DNA of 64,000 nucleotides from Anaeramoeba flamelloides (GCA_027625915.1 JANTQA010000012.1:1085001-1149000), one strand, 5' to 3'; counted from the first letter of the stretch, positions 46,963 through 57,758 are shown. Program-made: numbers and translations. The notes: generated by a model not told the origin, from the sequence alone.

Positions 46963-48876
46963 TCAACGAACAGAACTTTGAGAAGCGACAAATTTAATGG
47001 AATTACCAATTAGCTTTGCGCCTTCTGTGTTGGGATCCCAAAAGTCTCCATCTGAATAAACATTATCTGAAATAAAACAAAAATTCAAAACAACGACTGT
47101 GCCAGAGGTGTTATCACGCTGCTTTGCAGCTGCCAATATATTACCATCTGACCATTTTGAAATGATAACTCCTCCATTTTCAACCTCCTTAGCCAAAATT
47201 CGTAAAGACTTCTTTCCACCGTTAAATGATTTTACACCGTTCATGACTGGATGATCAGGAACCATAACTTCACCTAATGCTGATCTTTTATTTCTGATTT
47301 CGATGCTGGGCGAGATGGGTAAAAACCTTTCGTCAATTATTCTGCCTTGCAATTTCGCCTCGTTTTCTTCAACAAGGGTATAATAGGTAGAAATTACCAA
47401 GCCACCGCCATCTTCAACAAACTGCGCAAGTATATCACCTATTTTCTGCTGTGAGCTAAATTTCGCCCAAGAGTAAACTACAATTACATCATAATTCTTG
47501 ACGACTTCAAAAGGCGGTGTTCTTTTGTGCACTTTGACTAGATCAATATGCAAAATGCCACATTCTCTTATTGATTTATCTACATCGTCCCTCCAAGAGC
47601 TTTGGTGATCAGCAAATAGCAATAATATTTTCAAATCCTCGATCGATTTATTGGTATCCATATCCATATTCATGTTCATGTTCATGTTCATATTCATATT
47701 CATGTTCATACTCATCTTCATTATTTGTAGGCCTGCTGTAAAATTTCTAATATTTGTTGAGGTTGTAGTTGATAATGACGTTGTTGTTGAAGTTGACGTT
47801 GATGTTGTTGTCGTTGTTCTTGATGATGATGTAGATGATGACGTTGTTGTTGTTTTTAATCTAACAAAGTTTCTTGCATGTTTTAATAGCAAAGGAAACA
47901 ATTTTTGAATTTCAAAAATTTTCTTTTCCCATATTTCTTGCAAATGTATTGAAGTGATATTATCAATCTCAACAGACTCCAACAAACTGCCTATAGCATT
48001 TCTTAGATTTTCAGGTGAGCATTTTAAATTCCTCGATTGGCATAAATTCTCTCCTCGTTCAATGACCCTTCGAAAGACTTGGATTTCTGAACACAAAAAT
48101 CTTTTTGTATTTAAAAAGCAATGGCATGTTGTTGCATTTAAATCGTCCAAGCAATGCTCAATTGAAAAAATTTCATGTGCATGGTTTTCGATAAAGCTAA
48201 AAATTCTTTTTATGAAATCAGATCTGCAACATACACAATCACAAAAATGTGGATTGAAACAGCACTTATGTTTATTATTCTCGTTGTTGTTGTTGTTGCT
48301 GCTGTGGTTGCTGTTGTCTTCGTTGCTATTTGAATTGTTTTGGTGACAAGGAATACTACACGTCGAAATTAATAGCGAGCGACACTTTTCAAAGGAGATC
48401 AAGCAGTCCTCGACTGTTAATGTATTTAAAACAAATTCAATACAGAGCCTTTGAAGTTCTGGTAAATTGAATTTGTCAGCTGCCCTGAAAAGATCCCAAA
48501 TAATTTCTTTTGTGAGCGTTACTTGGCGTGTGTAAATAAATTCCATGATCGAGATAAAGACTTTGTATTCTAAATCAGGGATTTCGATTCTTGGTAGCGT
48601 TGGGTTTTCGTTTTTGTAACTATTGTGTTTATTACAATTATTATTGCTATTTTTATTCTTTTTATCATTCTCGTTCTCATTATTTGAACAGTTTGTTTGT
48701 TCAAACCACCGAAACTGGGAATAAAACATTTGTTTGAAAACTTTGCTTCCAACAGAACAAATTAATTTGTGTGCATAGACTTCCTTTTGTTTTTTGCCAA
48801 CAAGAAATTTTATATCGGCTAATTCCGGTTGGTTAATTAATGGTCGATAATAATCATGCAATGGAGTGACTTTCAT
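46963..48876 (-). CDS. BTB/BACK protein fused to a class I amidotransferase-like domain, 637 aa
   Basis: The ATG at 48874-48876 opens a 637-codon frame ending in TGA. A BTB/POZ domain spans residues 12-152 (LADIKFLVGKKQKEVYAHKL, FIYTRQVTLT, AADKFNLPELQRLC), interrupted by an Asn/Lys-rich insert at 61-93. A BACK-like helical region follows (153-335), containing a Cys cluster, CCFNPHFCDCVCC (205-217), that could bind metal. Then come a Ser/Thr homopolymer-like linker (342-376) and an Asn-Met repeat (389-404). Residues 415-632 look like a Rossmann-type class I glutamine-amidotransferase/ThuA-like fold: LKILLLFADHQ, YDVIVVYSW, FVEDGGGLVIS, VVVLNF. No obvious Cys-His-Glu triad was identified, so it may be a non-catalytic binding domain. 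BTB proteins often recruit substrates to CUL3 ligases; that role is inference. Fold assignment of the C-terminal half is moderate. Confidence 0.85.
   Translation of the reverse strand: MKVTPLHDYYRPLINQPELADIKFLVGKKQKEVYAHKLICSVGSKVFKQMFYSQFRWFEQTNCSNNENENDKKNKNSNNNCNKHNSYKNENPTLPRIEIPDLEYKVFISIMEFIYTRQVTLTKEIIWDLFRAADKFNLPELQRLCIEFVLNTLTVEDCLISFEKCRSLLISTCSIPCHQNNSNSNEDNSNHSSNNNNNENNKHKCCFNPHFCDCVCCRSDFIKRIFSFIENHAHEIFSIEHCLDDLNATTCHCFLNTKRFLCSEIQVFRRVIERGENLCQSRNLKCSPENLRNAIGSLLESVEIDNITSIHLQEIWEKKIFEIQKLFPLLLKHARNFVRLKTTTTSSSTSSSRTTTTTSTSTSTTTSLSTTTSTNIRNFTAGLQIMKMSMNMNMNMNMNMNMNMDMDTNKSIEDLKILLLFADHQSSWRDDVDKSIRECGILHIDLVKVHKRTPPFEVVKNYDVIVVYSWAKFSSQQKIGDILAQFVEDGGGLVISTYYTLVEENEAKLQGRIIDERFLPISPSIEIRNKRSALGEVMVPDHPVMNGVKSFNGGKKSLRILAKEVENGGVIISKWSDGNILAAAKQRDNTSGTVVVLNFCFISDNVYSDGDFWDPNTEGAKLIGNSIKFVASQSSVR
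47658..47715. repeat. hexanucleotide coding repeat (Asn-Met)n
   Basis: Tandem CATRTT units on the plus strand encode alternating Asn-Met in the BTB gene, residues about 389-404, with flanking Asp-Met degenerate units. The repeat is likely to vary in number. Confidence 0.75.
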
Positions 48877-51834
48877 TATTTCAAAATAATTATTCTGAGT
48901 TTGTTGGTTGGTTTAATTCTGAATTTGGTTTTGTAAAGCTGGGATATTTTGTTTTGTATATTTTTTTATTCTTGTAAAAAAAAATAAAGATTTAAAAAAA
49001 TGAATTTTTAAATATTTTCACACGACAAGAATAGCACAAAAATTGTAGTCACTTTTTATCCTTATCAACACTTTGTTTTTTGGAAATTGTTTCAAATTTT
49101 GAAAGGAATTAGAAGATCACAATGCAACAACTTTCAATTTAAAAGTTTTTACAAGTTAAACTTTTAAAAACATGTAATTTAAACAACTTTCCAATTTTTT
49201 GTTTTCATAAAAAGAGTTTCAGGTTATTGAAAGTTTACTACATTTTTTTCTTTTAAGATGACTTGATAAAAAAATTTCAATTAATTTCAAAATGCTATCT
49301 TTTGTTAATTATTATTTTTATCCCTTTTTTTGGCTTACAGAAGTTTGTATCAAGTATTTGAAATTTGAAACAATATGAAAGAATATCAGAGACTGAAATC
49401 TTGCAGACTGTCAGTCTGAAAGTTCGAAAAAATCTTGAAAGTTTTTGTATGGATTGTGCTATTCTTGTTGTGCATTTTATTCGTTCATAACCTTTGGTAA
49501 TGGAGTTCTTTATTCAACAAATGATTTTTCTTTGTTTTTTTATGAAGTTAGTGGACATTTAGAAAAAATATTTTGTTTTTTTGGGTGTTTTGATCTTTCA
49601 AAAATAACTGTTGTGGAAAAAAAGTGAAATTGGAAAAAAAGTTCAACAAGGTTTGTAATTGGGAACATTACTGAAAATGAAAAGTAAAATCAATAAAAAG
49701 AAAAAACTAATTAACTTCAAATAATAGCCCATTATATTATTTTCAATCAACCCAACAAATACAATTTAAATCTACTTGATTTATCGAAATTATTGGCGTG
49801 GTTTTGGAGATCTCAAAAATAGTCAATTTTTTGAACAAATTTTTAAGAATTGATCAATCAAAGAAAAACCCATACTAAAAGATAGTATTTAAAAAAACTG
49901 TTATTGTGGCGAATACTTCATTTTGTCTTTATTTATTTATTCTTTTTTTCATTGATCTTACTTTTCAATTTCAGTAATGTTCCCAATTAAAAACCTTGTT
50001 TCACTTTTTTTCCACAACAGTAAGTTTTATTTGAAAAATATGTTTGTTGAATCTAAGTTATTGACTATTCGGTATCACTAAACTTGAAATGAAACTAAAT
50101 TGATCAATCACAATTTTAATATTTGTGAAGAGCCTTTATGAATCTGATCAGTAATAATTTTCAAAACTGTAAATACTAAGATTTCGAACAAAAAATCTAC
50201 TCACAAGAGAAGAGTCTATTCATGAAAGTCTTCACTTTAGTGTTTTGGAAGTAGTAATCTACTTAATTAGAATTTATAATAAAATCTATTAGAATTTGAA
50301 TTTGAAAAATATTCCAACAATAAATAAAAATGATTTCATTTATTAAAAAGTTTTTTGTTTAATTTTTTTCTAAAATTATGACACTATGAAGAAATATAAT
50401 GATATTGGTTTGTTTGGCAAAAAAATCCTACATTGTGAATAGAAAAAAATTTAATTTTAGAAAAGAATAAAAATGTTTGAAAAAGAAACAGTAATAAGAA
50501 AATTTAAAATAATTCCTAAAATCAAAAAAATGATCCCCAACATTTAGACTTTTTTTTGAAATTGATTTTTTTTCGATTAGTAACTTCAATTTCTCGGGCC
50601 ATGTATATCACAGTCGGGGTTGCCTAAACAGTAATTATTTCATTTGGAAGAATTTTTTTTTTTTTGTTAAAAAACTAATAAAATTAAACAATTAATAGTT
50701 AAGATTTGAAATCAAATAAAAAACCATCATAAAATCTTTTCCTCTTTTATTCATGATGCAAGATGTGTAAACATGATGCTCAGATACTCTATTAGAGTGA
50801 TTTTTATTTTAGTAATTGGAATGGGAAATCATATATTTTGCTATTATGGATAAATAAAAAAAAATAAAAAAAAACAGAGTGTATCTTTCATCTAGAACAA
50901 TATAAAATAAGAAGAAGAATGGAACTATTTTTAATTTTTAATAAATATTCACATTTTTGTTATTTCTGTGTATGTGGTAAGAATATTGAGTGATTTTTTT
51001 TTTTTTTTTTTTTCATTTCTTTTTATTTTCTTTTTATAGTTTAATTTTGTTCATATATGGAGTTTCAAAAAAATGGTGTGTTTTTTTTTTTGATATTTTA
51101 AAAAATATTATCGTTTGGTGAATTTATTCTTAGTGTGATAATATAAAAATATATGAAATATTATTACTGATCAACATAAAACCTATTGAATTTATTTCAA
51201 AACGCGTTCATCGAAGTGTTTCCAACTAATTATTAAAAAAAAAAAATAAAAAAACAAAAAACTCTCTTTTTGAGGAAAAATATGTATGTACAATATTAAT
51301 ATAAAATAGAAATATGATGAGAATTTAAATGATTTTTTTAACAATGAAATGTAGTTACATTTTTAACTTTCTATTGAAAGCTGTATAGATGTTAACTGAC
51401 TTTGTGGAACCGTTTTTTTTTTTTTTTTTTTTTTAGTAAAAAGAGAAAAATAATCACCAATTCACGCATATATCAATATTATATAAAATCGATATATTGA
51501 ATTTTGATATCTTTTATTGATAAATCAGATTAAAAAAAAAAAAAAAAAAAAGGGGGGGGGTCATAATAACAAAATTATTGTAATTAATTGTGAATATTTG
51601 TAAAAAAAAGGGCATTTCAAAAACTGTGATTAGCTTTGTTTAATAAAGTGTGAAAAAATATCATTAGGTATCAAATTTAATTAATTATTAAATCTTACAA
51701 TAATTCACCTTTATTTTAATTACAAATATATAAAAAACGGATATTTTCAAAAATAAAAAAAAAATAAACTAAAAATCAAAAATAAATAAGTTTCAATTTT
51801 TGAAAAGAACTTTCCAGATTTTTTATAACTGGAA
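48877..51834. other. 3-kb intergenic region
   Basis: No supportable gene. It includes family K copy 2 (about 49795-50020) and several poly(A)/(T) tracts. A short less-A/T-biased island near 50590-50640 (CTCGGGCCATGTATATCACA) has no recognisable function. Confidence 0.45.
49795..50020. repeat. dispersed repeat family K, copy 2
   Basis: Direct diverged copy of about 20800-21130, sharing AATTGATCAATCAAAGAAAA, AAAAGATAGTATTTAAAAAA and TTGTTTCACTTTTTTTCC. Confidence 0.55.
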
Positions 51835-52198
51835 TTATCTTGAAAGGGTAGCAGTGAGTAAATTGTTTGCCAAAAAAAGGGTTACTAATAAAAGATATAA
51901 AATTGACTCAATTTCCTGAATCTTTATTTTTATTTTTTAAGATTTTATTTTTAATGTTGACTTACTTTAAAAAAGTAAATTATTTGAAAATAAGGGTTAA
52001 AAAAGAAAAAAATGAAACAAAGAAAAACAAAATAGATATTTTTTTTTGAAATAATAATCAAAAAAACCTTACAAAATGTCGTAGATCAATATAGCAAAGT
52101 GGATCAGCATTTTTGAAATAATTAGAAAATATATTGTTTTTTGAACCTTTTTCAAAAAATAATAATATTGGATCAAACTTATCAAAAAAATTATCCAT
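51835..52198 (-). CDS. candidate two-exon small membrane protein, 68 aa
   Basis: Exon 1 would be 52198-52073 (ATG, 42 codons, then donor GTAAGG) and exon 2 51915-51835 (after acceptor GATTCAG, 26 codons and TAA). The 157-nt intron has good splice sites and keeps phase 0. The product begins MDNFFDKFDPILLFFEKGSK and ends with a hydrophobic stretch, ILYLLLVTLFLA, which could be a single C-terminal membrane anchor. I recognise no family. An AG directly upstream (ATTTTCAG then AAATGG) could mean a further 5' exon. It sits head-to-head with the candidate at 52295. Support is splice-site quality and codon content only, so this may be spurious or a relic. Confidence 0.33.
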
Positions 52199-52294
52199 TT
52201 CTGAAAATAATATTTCTTAGAAGTACTTTAATTTAGTGATCGGGCCTGTGCTTCGTTTTCCACACCAAAGGTGTTCTAAATTTTAATTTTGAAA

Positions 52295-52501
52295 ATGTTA
52301 TTTAATTTATTAGAATTTTGTTTTATTGTTGCTGGTCCGTTAACAAAATTTTTTGAGTTTGTTTTCCAAGCCTTTGAATGGGAGCTCGTAAGTTACATGT
52401 GTCTTGGTATTTAAATTAAAAACGTGAAAAAAATTTCACTTCGTTTGCCTCTTTTTTGTTAATAAATACAGTTTTTCAAAGATGTAGAAAGTAATTTGTA
52501 A
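52295..52501 (+). CDS. candidate exon or relic, head-to-head with the 51.8-kb candidate
   Basis: An ATG at 52295 opens 31 codons, MLFNLLEFCFIVAGPLTKFF and onward to FEWEL, ending exactly at a consensus donor GTAAGT (52388). The nearest acceptor (AAATACAG at 52471) would add nine codons and a TAA, but that intron would be only 84 nt. Sequence from about 52415 resembles the hairpin repeat family, so the true downstream exon may have been displaced. The hydrophobic N terminus could be a signal anchor. Not recognised; reported because the donor and coding texture are better than background. Confidence 0.25.
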
Positions 52502-54576
52502 TTTCTATTTATTTATTTGATCTTTTTTTGTGATCATTCTAAGTTGAAATTATAATCCTAAATAAAAGAGATATTGAAGTATAAAAAAAAATCAAGTGAT
52601 GAGTAACCCTTTTTCATTTTTTTTTTCCTAAAAGGTGATGGGGTACTTATTCATCCAAAGTTTACAATTAAATTTGAAAATCGGACTTATTTCTCAACTT
52701 TAGAGAAATGAGTTATATAATTTTTAGACGGGGTTTATTTTTCTCAATGACAATTCAGTAAAAAGTTCGGATAAGTTCTGTTTGGAATTTTTGGATTGAT
52801 TTATATAAAGAAAAAATTGCAAAACATTTTTATTTTTATTGAAATGTCACTTTTAGTTTTTCTGGTAGTTTACATTAACCAATAACATTTCAAATCCAAT
52901 GTTATTATAAAAACATCAATAAAAATAAATCAAATATTGATTCCTTGAAGATCCTCAGAAAAAAATGATCTTTCAGTTTATCTACAAATATTTATTAAAT
53001 TTCTTGGAATGGAAATGATAAAATAATGTTTTAATATACTATCCAGAGTATAAAAAACAACTTAGAATTATCAAAATCAGTTATTTGTAAATATCTATTA
53101 ATTTTATTTTTTATTATTATTTATTTATTCTAATTAGTTTTATTTGTATAACAATCATTTAAAAAATTGAAATATAATTATAAAATCTATTGATACTTTT
53201 TATCCTTGGGGGGGGTTATTAACTTCCTGAAAAAATCGAGATTGGCCTATTAATTATTGATGATAAATAATCAATTTAAAAGTGGTTCATGGGGTTCTTA
53301 GTTGAATTTTGTACTTTTTTTAAATTTGCAGTTTGAGAAATTTTTTTAATGTAATGGTTTGGTTCTTTTTCAAAGATTTTTTGTTCAAAAAGAAAAAAAT
53401 GATTTGAACTGTTCTTTGAATAAATTAATAATATTTTTTTTTAATTAAAATAATTGAAATAATTTTTATTGAATTTGATTGTATTTTTTATTAACTGGGT
53501 AGTGAGATTCCAAACTTGGTTGTTTCATTTTTAAAGTGTATTTCTACACACTTCCTTTGAAAAGAAATTTGATTTCTTTCTTCTTTTCAATAAAAATAAT
53601 TGTTATTCGAAATATTTCAGAAATATTTTGGATTTTGAACTTTTGAAAAAATAGGATAAAATGATCAAACTTTACTCTTTTTTAAAGCAACCCAAAACAG
53701 GACAACAATAATAACAGCAAATTAAAAATATGGTTTCTTGTTGTTTCAAAAAAAAAAGGTAAGAGTTATCAGAAGTTTTTCTCGTTTTCTATTTAATATT
53801 TTGAAATCCAAAGGAAATTCCAGATAACTCTTTGGTTTTGTATGGTCTTTTGAAAAAATAACTATGGAAAGGTCAGTAAAATTTCATAAAAAAATTCGTT
53901 AATAATATTTACCCAAATTACCCAAAATAAGTGATTTCACCTTTTCATTCCTTTTCTACTTTCAAAGAGTATTTTCAAATTACGATCTAATTCTCTGGAA
54001 ACTCAATTTTGTAAAAGAAAAATAGGTAAAATAAACTCAAAATTTTTCCCATTTCTTATTCAAATTAAAATATTTCAAAAAATAGCAAAATTTACTACAA
54101 CCTTTTCTCTTTGTAAATTGAAACAAATGGTATGATTATAAAAGTTTTTGATTTTGAAGTTTCAAGAAATATCGAAAAAAAGAAAATTTTTATTAACGAA
54201 TTTTGGTAATGTAATAATATTATCTGAAATGATGATCATTAAAAAAGGTAAAATTGTATCGGTGTATGTGTTTTTTATTGGGTACAAAAGGTTTAATGTT
54301 CATAAATTAAGAATTAATTAAATTAAGAGAGAAAAAGAAAAACTAAAAATAATCCAATATTTTTACGATTTTATTTTCATTTTTTTATTATTTTTTAATT
54401 TTCCTCTCAAAAATTATAATTGAATAATTCCCAAAATAGAGCTTATTTCATAAATAAATTACATGTTGTAAATTTAAAAAACAAATATCATGATATCTTG
54501 TTCATTTTTTTTTAATATAATTTAAAAAATTTTTTTTAGTATTAACCAACCACAATTGCAATAAAACAATTAAAAA
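52502..54576. other. 2-kb region upstream of the H3 fusion gene
   Basis: It carries an inverted copy of dispersed family H (about 52850-53480) and A/T-rich sequence. The ~200 nt before the H3-fusion ATG show a T-rich block then ACCAACCACAATTGCAATAA close to the start. No classical TATA or histone-type element was identified with confidence. Confidence 0.45.
52850..53480. repeat. dispersed repeat family H, copy 4 (inverted)
   Basis: Reverse-complement relative of about 17500-18130. Examples are ATTGATTCCTTGAAGATCCT against the AGATCTTCAAGG block, and GGCCTATTAATTATTGATGA against the AATTAATAACC block. Confidence 0.5.
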
Positions 54577-55485
54577 ATGGCAAGAACAAAACGAGCATCA
54601 TCATCCTCTATTAAAAACAGAAAAACCAAAGGCAAAAAGAAACTAAGAACTGCCGGAAAGTTAAGAAGAACAAAATCGACAACAAAGGCCCTGCGTGAGA
54701 TCAAAAACTTGCAAAAATCAACAAACCTCTTAATCCCGAAAGCAAGCTTCTTTAGATCTGTTCGCTCAATTGCACTTAACATCAAGCCAGGACTTCGGTT
54801 TCAATCAGCAGCTGTTATGGCATTACAGGAAGCCACTGAAACATTTATCGTTGGTGTACTCAACTTGGCCAATTTAGCCGCGATCCATACACGAAGGGTA
54901 ACACTTATGGACAAAGACTTGAGGCTAGTCACTCAAATTAAACACCTTCACGTACCACAGGTCGCAATTGGAGACCAAGGATCCGGTCTTACCTTTTTAC
55001 CTACACTTACAAGAACACCATCTCTTCCACTTCAAAATTCATGTGAAGACTGCAGAGTAGTTGGAGGGTTATTTAACACGGTTCGCGAAATGAGGAAGTA
55101 TACTCTCTTAGATCTTCCAGCTCAGAGTTTCAATTGGAACACACACGAACAAAAAATTGTGAAGGACTACCTGAAAAAGATGAACATTACAATGGACGAA
55201 CTTTATCACAGTTGCATCCAAGATGTGACTGACAAGAAGTTTACCAAAAAGGAAATGCCAAAATATCATTGGATTAATAAACATTCCCAAATTTGCACTA
55301 AATGTTGGCCAACTGTTTTCTCTGAATTGCTTTATGCATGGAGATCAAAAATCCCAAAACACCACCTTCCAAAAGATGTTACAGACAGGATCGACTGTTG
55401 GTATGGGAGAAATTGTAGAACACAAAAACACAATTTACTACATGCACAGAATCTGAATCATGTTTGTGAACAAACTCGTTGGTAA
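54577..55485 (+). CDS. histone H3 variant fused to CHFR-type cysteine-rich/PBZ domain, 302 aa
   Basis: One uninterrupted ATG-to-TAA frame. Residues 1-125 are a histone H3: start MARTK (K4 kept), basic tail, KALREIKNLQKSTNLLI (alpha-N), LRFQSAAVMALQEATETFIV (alpha-2) and HTRRVTLMDKDLRLVTQIK (loop 2/alpha-3). The usual K9/S10 and K14 context is lost; the tail reads RASSSSIKNRK. Loop 1 is not lengthened, so this is not a clear CENP-A. Residues about 126-155 are a linker. Residues 156-302 match the C-terminal cysteine-rich domain of the mitotic checkpoint ubiquitin ligase CHFR: C156xxC159, a helical part, C240xxC243, and a closing PAR-binding zinc finger, DCWYGRNCRTQ (C274, C280), HAQNLNH (H289, H295), then VCEQTR. 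CHFR's FHA and RING domains are absent. The CHFR finger binds poly(ADP-ribose). A nucleosomal protein carrying a PAR reader is inferred; spacing in the finger differs slightly from human CHFR. Confidence 0.93.
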   Translation: MARTKRASSSSIKNRKTKGKKKLRTAGKLRRTKSTTKALREIKNLQKSTNLLIPKASFFRSVRSIALNIKPGLRFQSAAVMALQEATETFIVGVLNLANLAAIHTRRVTLMDKDLRLVTQIKHLHVPQVAIGDQGSGLTFLPTLTRTPSLPLQNSCEDCRVVGGLFNTVREMRKYTLLDLPAQSFNWNTHEQKIVKDYLKKMNITMDELYHSCIQDVTDKKFTKKEMPKYHWINKHSQICTKCWPTVFSELLYAWRSKIPKHHLPKDVTDRIDCWYGRNCRTQKHNLLHAQNLNHVCEQTRW

Positions 55486-57599
55486 AAAAGTTTTGTAATT
55501 ATTATATTTTTTTAAATTCTTGTTTTTGTTTATAGCAATTTTTTTATAATTCTTCTTTGGTTAAAATATAGTGATTTTTTTTCAAAAAACAAACAAAAAA
55601 ATAAATATAATGTTTTTATTTTATTTTTAGAGCCTTTTTAATTATTTGATTTTTTTTTTTATTTTTTTATTGTATTGCCCTTGTTTAGGTAATAATTTAA
55701 CTTCAGTAAAAAAAAAGAAAAAAAATGAGAACAAAAGAAAAAAGAAAAATGATCAGATTTAAATTTTAAATGGGAGATTGATATTTGGAAAGATTTGTTA
55801 AATGATTTTTAAGTATATAGATAAGGGACTAGTCTCTATTATTTTGTTTTTTGACCAATTTCTCACTAAAGATTCTTAATCTAGAAATAAGCTTAAAATT
55901 GAAAATAAACAGGGTTTTCAAATCTAAGGAATGGGAAAAAAATTTTTTAAATCTCGATTAAATTTAGGTAAAACAATTTAATAGTGTTTATTCCCTTAAT
56001 AGAGCCTGGAAAGGAATAATAAGAGTAGTTAATGAAAGAATAAATAAATAAATAAAGAGGAAATAAATGAATCAAGCCAATAATAGCTTTTATAAAGAAC
56101 CTTTCGAAAAGGGTTTTTAATTTTAATTTGATCATTCTGTCATTCAAAATTTCTTCAAAAAATTGAATTTTTTAGAGATCTCCAAAACCACTTATCAGAT
56201 TTTGATTAAAAAGAAGATCGAAATGGAATTTGTAAATTTGATGAATAATAATATAAGGGATTATTATTTGAAGTTAATTATTTTTTATTTTTAAATAGAT
56301 TTTACCTTTCATTGGTATTATTTTTCCCAATTAAAAAGCACGCTCGACTTTTTTTCTTGTTTGTCTTTTTTTCTCAAATGGAAAAACAGAATTGGTGAAC
56401 TTGGTTTTAGAAAACGATGATCAAAAAAACAAGTACCGAAAGGATATAATTGGTGTTTCAAAACAAGAAAACCCTTGCCCTTTTTTCTTCAGGTTCCAAA
56501 TTAACATCTAATTCGCTACTTAATAGTATACCCTTGTTAAAATCATTTTTGAAGGTAAAATCCTTGATATTTTCAGCAAAAATTTAAATTTCTTTTAATC
56601 ATTTTTTTCATAATATGTCCTTAATAAAATTAAGCACTATTTTTTCCTGATTAATATTTTTCGAAATCTAAGTTTCATACTTAATTCAATTAACCACTGG
56701 GATAATTTTTTTTAGAATAAAAACACTCAAAACTTTTGAATATCGAAAATATTTTTTGAAATTACTGGGCACTTTTTTATTTTTTTTTGAAAAATTGGGT
56801 TTGAGAAAAGTTTGAAATCAAAGGATAAGTTAATATATTAAATTAGAATGCTTTTCCAGAAAGTTTATCCTTTTTAGTTTAACTTTTTTTTTATTTTACC
56901 ATTTAAAACTAAAAAAAACATTTGAAGACCAAATTAGTGCCTTTTGTGAAAAGAAAATTCCCCATAGTTTAGAATTTGTTTTTGTAATTGAGTTTAAACA
57001 AGATAGTGTATCTAAAAATATACATAATTTCAAGTTTGAATTCAATGATTTTGGCAAAAAATGTTTTCAAGAAAAAGCTAAATTGAAACTTTATTTATTT
57101 TTATTTTATCATTTTGTTTTTTTAATTGTATTAATGGAAAGTATTTGATCAGTTTTCCATTTTTAGTGTTTTTTGGGTCGTAGGGACATATTCTATATTT
57201 ATTTCTATTTTTTTGTATTTGTAAAAAAATTCCAACACATATTAGCTTTATTTTTTGAGATAAAAAGTTTCCTTATTAGATACTTCATTTAGAGAATTTC
57301 GATTTAAATAGTAGAACTTTAAGAAATCCATAACCTTATTTACTTTATGTTTTTAAAGTTCGTTTCTTTGATTATTTAATGTATAGGGTTTTTAGAAAAA
57401 ATAAACACACGATTTATTTTGAAACCTAGATTAATCTTTTCTGTATATATTAATTTGACAATCTCAGAGCAATTACGAGAAGAAACCAATAGACTTCAAA
57501 TAATAATTCATTATATTTTTATGAGTTGAATTAACAAATAATAGTTTGTTTCTTCTATATGATTAACATTAAATAGAATAAGTTTTTTGATACTGTGTA

Positions 57600-57758
57600 A
57601 ATAAACCTCACCCGATGTATTCATGAAGTGGTTATTTTTTAATTAGGTCATGTAAACGATATTATTATTATTTATAGATATTTTAATTAATTTTCTTATT
57701 CTTTTTTTTTTTATTTGATATATTTTTCTTCGATTACTCCATTCTCTCTATAATTAGA
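57600..57758. repeat. dispersed repeat family B, partial copy 3
   Basis: Similar to 19190-19370 in the same orientation: AATTAGGTCATGTAAACGAT, then TATTTTAATTAATTTTCTTA and TTCGATTACTCCATTCTC. The CTCCGAAAAGTGGG end is largely lost. Confidence 0.5.

Noticed and set aside
54577-54960. Calling the H3 part a CENP-A/CenH3
   Set aside because: Loop 1 has canonical length and alpha-2 is very H3-like; without phylogeny the centromeric assignment is not supportable.
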